From: Himantopus leucocephalus
Taxonomy: Eukaryota > Chordata > Aves > Charadriiformes > Recurvirostridae
NCBI GenBank assembly: GCA_003993805.1
Contig: RSEF01000013.1
Span: 19,327,692 to 19,391,691 of the forward strand
DNA: 64,000 nt
Direction of reading: 5' to 3'
In this document: piece by piece, positions 59,881 through 64,000 of the stretch
Layout of the letters: every line of letters begins with the position of its first letter
Position numbering within the stretch: position 1 is the stretch's first letter
Position numbers and translations under genes: made by a program
The notes under the pieces: generated by a model
Told to the model about the DNA's origin: nothing
Seen by the model: the letters and a program-made list of their open reading frames with translations, nothing else
The model's database searches: none

Positions 59881-60900
59881 CTCATTCTAATTTCCCGTCA
59901 TTCTTCTCATTCTTGGAAAAAAAACCTGTTTGACTATCTACTGCAGTCCCCAAATCCTCTTTGACAGAAATGCTACTGAGCCCGTGGTTACCCATCTTGT
60001 TTGTAGGCATTTCTTTTTTAAAATAATGTTGTGCACTGTACTGAATTCCATCTTAACAATTCAGATCATTTTTCCAATTTATGTAGATCAATTTGAACTC
60101 CAATCCCATCTCCAAAGTGATTGCAATGCCTTCCACTTCGTTATCATCTTTACACTTCATCCCCCAAGTTGATTAAAATAGTGAATAGTGCAGATTGAGT
60201 ATCGTCTGCATTTAATAGTGATGCAGTCATGATTTTGCATTCACCTTTCAACCTTTATAGTATTTTTTTCTGAACTGTGTTTCTTGTAAATCAACATATC
60301 ACATCTGCTGCTTCCCCGTCTTTAATAAGAGCAGTTACCTGAAATGAGGTAGGTCGGTTTGCCTAACCTGCTTTCTCCGTTCCAAGCCCACACTGGCTGT
60401 TTCTTTTCACCTTATTTTCTTCTATGTATTTACAGACTGATTCTTTTCGTTATTTTCTAGCCTCCTCATGGGCATTAACACTTGTTCCTCAGGTCCTCCT
60501 CTTAAAAACTGCTTTATTTGTCCCTCTGTAACCGCAGTGTTTGTGGCCCCATCCCCGCACTTGCCGCACACGCTCTCGAGACGATTGCAGGTGGCTGAGC
60601 AATTGCTCCGTCCAGTTCCCGGAGAATCCCCTGCTATCATTTAATAAGCCTCCAGGGACACACAATTTACTGAAATTGTCTTAACCTTTTAAGGGTTTAA
60701 GCGTTTGGTCACAGCTGGTGTTTTGGTGAGGGCTCACATGAAAAGGGCGTTTAACCTCCTTACCATCACGCAGCACTTGCTTTCCTTCCCTCTTTAGCAG
60801 TGGTCACACACTTTGCTTTGAAGTTTCTTCTAATATATGCATAAAAACTTCCGTTAGTCTTGTTTGCAGCTTTGTTTTTTGATCACTTATTACTCTTCCT
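59880..60900 (-). mobile_element. Ancient CR1-clade LINE relic, ORF2 reverse transcriptase region
   Basis: Read on the minus strand, two reverse transcriptase landmarks survive in the right order. Around 60,295-60,325 is GEAADVI (CR1 pattern GEAVDVIYLDFSKAFDTV before motif A). Around 60,085-60,150 is DDNEVEGIAITLE (CR1 pattern DDTKLGGVASTLE after motif C). Flanking text also fits, for example the stretch at about 60,390-60,440 and the words around 59,950-60,010. Frameshifts and stops interrupt it throughout, so it is a dead fossil. Its divergence is far beyond the CR1 copy at 40.7 kb, placing it with old CR1/L3-like families shared by amniotes. The family assignment is from memory of the consensus, not from alignment. 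Confidence 0.65.
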
Positions 60901-60999
60901 TTTACCTCACCTTAGGCTGCTTGTTTTTTCATCATCTTTACTGAAGAACATGCATCGAATTCTCTTTGATGGCCTCATTTACTGCCGTCAATCATTGAG

Positions 61000-62090
61000 A
61001 TGTTACTTACAGAAGAAGCTGAAACAATCAGACTAGAGTACTATAAAAATAGTGCTCCGTCTTTCAATCTTCTCAATGCCTTTCAGACATACAGTTTCAC
61101 CGCTGAGTGTTTTGGGTCTACTTCAGGCTTTAAATACATGCAAGACGGTGGCTTTGAGCGCTTGGGGGTTACGCAGCCCGTGCGAAGAGGGTCCTTGTCT
61201 CGGTTCGGATTGTTCCTTGTTTGGAGGAATTGGTCACTGATTTTAGCAGCCAGCCTTGAGTGGAACAGATTTGGGAATTAGCTGGCCTGAGTTGCGTTAA
61301 TCACTAATAAAACGGGATCGCTAATTCTGCGGAGGGGCGTGGGGGGTGGTCTGAAGGCAGACCCAAGGAGCCGAAGCAAACCAGAGCAGCGGCACTTTCA
61401 ACACCAGCTGAAGGGAAGCGCTGCGCTGTGAGCGGATCTGCTCCTGCAGGTTAGCCGTCCAGTGCTCACCCCGTAAATAATGCGCGCTTCAGTAAAGCAG
61501 TTAAATCACTTCATTACATTTTATTTGCATAAAAGCCACAGCAGTTGTATTGTTCTTAAAAACTAAAGAAAGAAAAGGGATCAGTGAATATAATCTTATG
61601 TGGAAGAAGAATGCCCCGGGTGTGGATTTCGGCAGCAGTGATTCAGTAACGAGAACATCTGCTCGATTAGCCGCAATTGGCTTCAGAGTTTTCTCTGGCT
61701 ATTTTGTACTCTCCTGGAATTCTTATAATCTAAATCCTTTTATCTAAACTGGATGTACTTAACTACCATGTAATAGTAGGTTTGATCTGGAGGTTGCGAA
61801 CTCACAGGTTCATGTCAGTAACAGCTTTCCTGGAGACGCAGATGTTTCATGTTCATTTCAGTATCTTTCAGACTGAATACATTTATTTATTCACATGTTT
61901 ACACAATCAAGATAACAATTCTGATGCGGTGGGTAGCTATTTCTGTTCATTTATTTAATGTTTAAATAACATTATCTGCTTTAAATATCAAGGTTTGCGT
62001 GAGGGCTTTTGTTTGTTGTTTTTTTTTTTTTTAATTGAACTGGCCTCCCTCATTTCACTCCTTAATCTCTGGCGATTTCACTGTCATATC
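61000..62090. other. Intergenic sequence, nothing recognised
   Basis: Single-copy, AT-rich sequence with a T-run at about 62,019-62,033. Frames of 60-93 codons have no recognisable domain. Confidence 0.5.
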
Positions 62091-62099
62091 TGAAGAAAG

Positions 62100-62345
62100 C
62101 ATCAGAATTAGATTTTAAATGTGCATATTGACAAAAGACAAGATCACAATTATAAATGATTGACTGGTCTAAGCCCACATCGTTGGATTAATTCTTCACT
62201 CCTTCGCACCACTGTTAATTTGGAATAAATTTGCAGCAATCAAGTGATCTTAACTTGTGGGGTAAGTATGAAGATCTTGATGTTCTGCCTGAGCTTTAAT
62301 TGAGCTTAAAAGGCCTAATTCTGCCTCAAATCTATTCTTAGTTTT
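62100..62345. promoter_or_regulatory. Candidate conserved non-coding element
   Basis: AT-rich, low-repeat DNA dense in homeodomain- and nuclear-receptor-like words, such as ACAATTATAAATGATTGACTG, GGATTAATTC and GAGCTTTAATTGAGCTTAAA. The GAGCTTTAATTGAGCTTAA stretch contains a direct repeat of GAGCTT spaced 11 bp. No coding frame. Whether it is conserved must be measured. Confidence 0.25.
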
Positions 62346-62939
62346 GTTTCAGACCCGGAGTGAACGTAGAGCTTAAATTTGGAAATGATCCTCCTGTCTA
62401 CATAGCAGCCAGGGAGAGTTTTCCCGCCCAGTCCTTGCTTCCGCGAACAGGCTCAGCCTTCCGCGCCGGGACGGAGGACGTGGTGCAGCCGCGCCGATGC
62501 GCTGCTCAGCGGTTCTGCAGCAGATCGCTCCAACGTACGCATGTGTGGAACGGGATGACACGTTCCACATGTTACTCCTGCCACTTCTCCTAAGATTTGT
62601 TGCAAATATGCAGTAATTTATTTAGAGAATGCCAGGAGGGAATAAAGCCACAAAAGGTCTCAGAGCTTCAGAGTGAGGTAAAAACACAGGGGGGGAGAGG
62701 AAAAACACGTTCCCTGGCTATGAAGTTGTTTAAGTGTAGGAGTCAGGAGCACTGCTCAGTCTGGAGTATTTTCTTGGCTTTTCCCTGCATAAATAAGTCC
62801 TCACAGTGTACATACTGGACGTGGTGATACGTAGCAAACTCTACCCTGAAACCCCTCGCTGCCCTCCCCATCGCGGCACCAAGCCCTGCATGATGCCAGG
62901 CTGGAGCGGGACCCCAGGCGTGGTGGGCAGAGCGGACAG

Positions 62940-62991
62940 GGGATGCTGCCATGGGATGCCGCCACGGGATGCTGCTGTGGGATGCTCCCGG
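62940..62991. repeat. 13-bp minisatellite, four copies
   Basis: Four tandem 13-bp units each starting GGGATGC (62,940; 62,953; 62,966; 62,979) with drift in the last six bases. It lies in a local GC-rich patch (about 62,830-63,140) in otherwise AT-rich intergenic DNA. Confidence 0.85.
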
Positions 62992-64000
62992 CTGCATCCG
63001 GCCATTGGCAGGGCTGGGGCTGGTGGCCGAGCAGTGCAGGGGACGCAGCAGAGCCCGCAGCAAGCCCATGGCCCGGCGGAGCTGCACAGCTCGCACAAAG
63101 CTGAGAGCGAGCCCCAGCGTCTCCCGTTCTGTCTGAGTGTAACCGGCTCTCAGACAGATTTCTGCCTCCGGTCTGGCAGTATGTGCCTGCGTCTGTAGAC
63201 GGGATGCAGAGCATAAATGGTCAAAAAACCTCCACCGCTTGGTTCTTCTTTGTACTTTCTGCAATTGATATCTTTCAGATAGTTTTACAAGACATCCAAA
63301 AAGTTTATCTTGTAAGAAAAAAAAAAGGGATTAGTTTAATTAGGAAATATGGGATGACAAGAATAGCAATGCCTTTTCTGTTTCTGTTCACACAAATGGT
63401 GAAACAACTAATTTTTTAAATTTTTTTAGGTTCCTTTTATTTGGGATTGAGAAATGGATGACAAAAAATAAGCTGGGTTGTCTCTTGGCTTCACAGCTGA
63501 ATTGAAAGAATTTTCACATAAATTACAAGCAAATTTTCCTACAGATAGAGCTGCAACAGTGACAAATTTTAGATTCAAATCCAGATCTGGCATGTTTAGC
63601 CAGTTGTTTCTTTTTTAGACCAGCAGAAGAGTTTCATAGGGAGACACCCAGTCTGTAAGCGGCCAGGTGTACTCACACAGAAGTCAATGCTCGCGCAGCA
63701 AATTCAGGCGATGCAGAGCCCACTCTGCCGCTCGTCCACAAGCTACAAAACCGCCCATCGTTAGTTCTCACAGCAAAGCCTCACTAGCAGGGGAAAAAAA
63801 CAAAACCAAACCAGCTACGTAGACGAACAGAAGGTTAATTTGCCATTAAATCAAACCGGGGTTGTGAATAGATTATCTATTGCAGATTACAGATAAGAAG
63901 CAGGAGGACAACGTTGGGAAGAGGTGAACGTGCAAAGTTAAAAGTTCTTAAACTATTGATTATCAACAAAATCTGACCTGGTGTGTGCGTGACTTGTGCT

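Overview
The window is vertebrate nuclear DNA, most likely from a bird. The evidence is an avian-type 5'-truncated CR1 LINE (about 40.74-41.27 kb), sparse recognisable repeats, small introns, and the neighbouring gene pair KCTD16 (minus strand) and YIPF5 (plus strand). That pair lies head to head in other amniotes, on human 5q31. The genus cannot be read from the sequence, and a non-avian sauropsid is not strictly excluded.

Layout: 1-34,665 is the large intron 3' of the main KCTD16 coding exon. It holds no gene I can support. It contains a polypurine tract at the window edge, short simple repeats, a worn L2-like LINE relic (about 10.2-11.1 kb), a duplicated octamer-site module (16.93-17.02 kb) and several stretches that look like conserved non-coding DNA. 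The KCTD16 coding exon is 34,666-35,497 (minus) and encodes residues 1-277, the BTB/T1 and H1 domains. The C-terminal coding exon is not in the window and must lie to the left. Between 35.5 and 45.0 kb is KCTD16 5' territory, with a strong CpG island at 36.36-37.72 kb, an 18-bp minisatellite and the CR1 insertion. A second CpG island (44.96-45.62 kb) carries YY1, NRF1 and ETS motifs and a (CGG)13 tract, and is the likely shared promoter. YIPF5 follows with five coding exons between 45,648 and 51,947 (253 aa). Its 3' UTR runs to AATAAA signals at 53.82 and 53.98 kb. From 54 to 64 kb the DNA is intergenic, with a fossil CR1-clade reverse transcriptase region on the minus strand (about 59.9-60.9 kb), a 13-bp minisatellite and candidate conserved elements.

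The two genes have unrelated jobs. YIPF5 is a five-pass membrane protein of the early secretory pathway (ER, ERGIC, cis-Golgi). KCTD16 is a cytosolic auxiliary subunit of GABA-B receptors in neurons. They are probably linked by promoter position only.

Assembly quality matters here. Three of the four single-N positions (18,168; 23,823; 37,588) separate near-identical direct copies of 116, 74 and about 169 bp. These look like unmerged contig-end overlaps rather than real duplications. There is also a 100-N gap at 21,941-22,040. I found no previously undescribed biological system. The most interesting native signals are the tandem octamer module and the repeat-bearing CpG islands.
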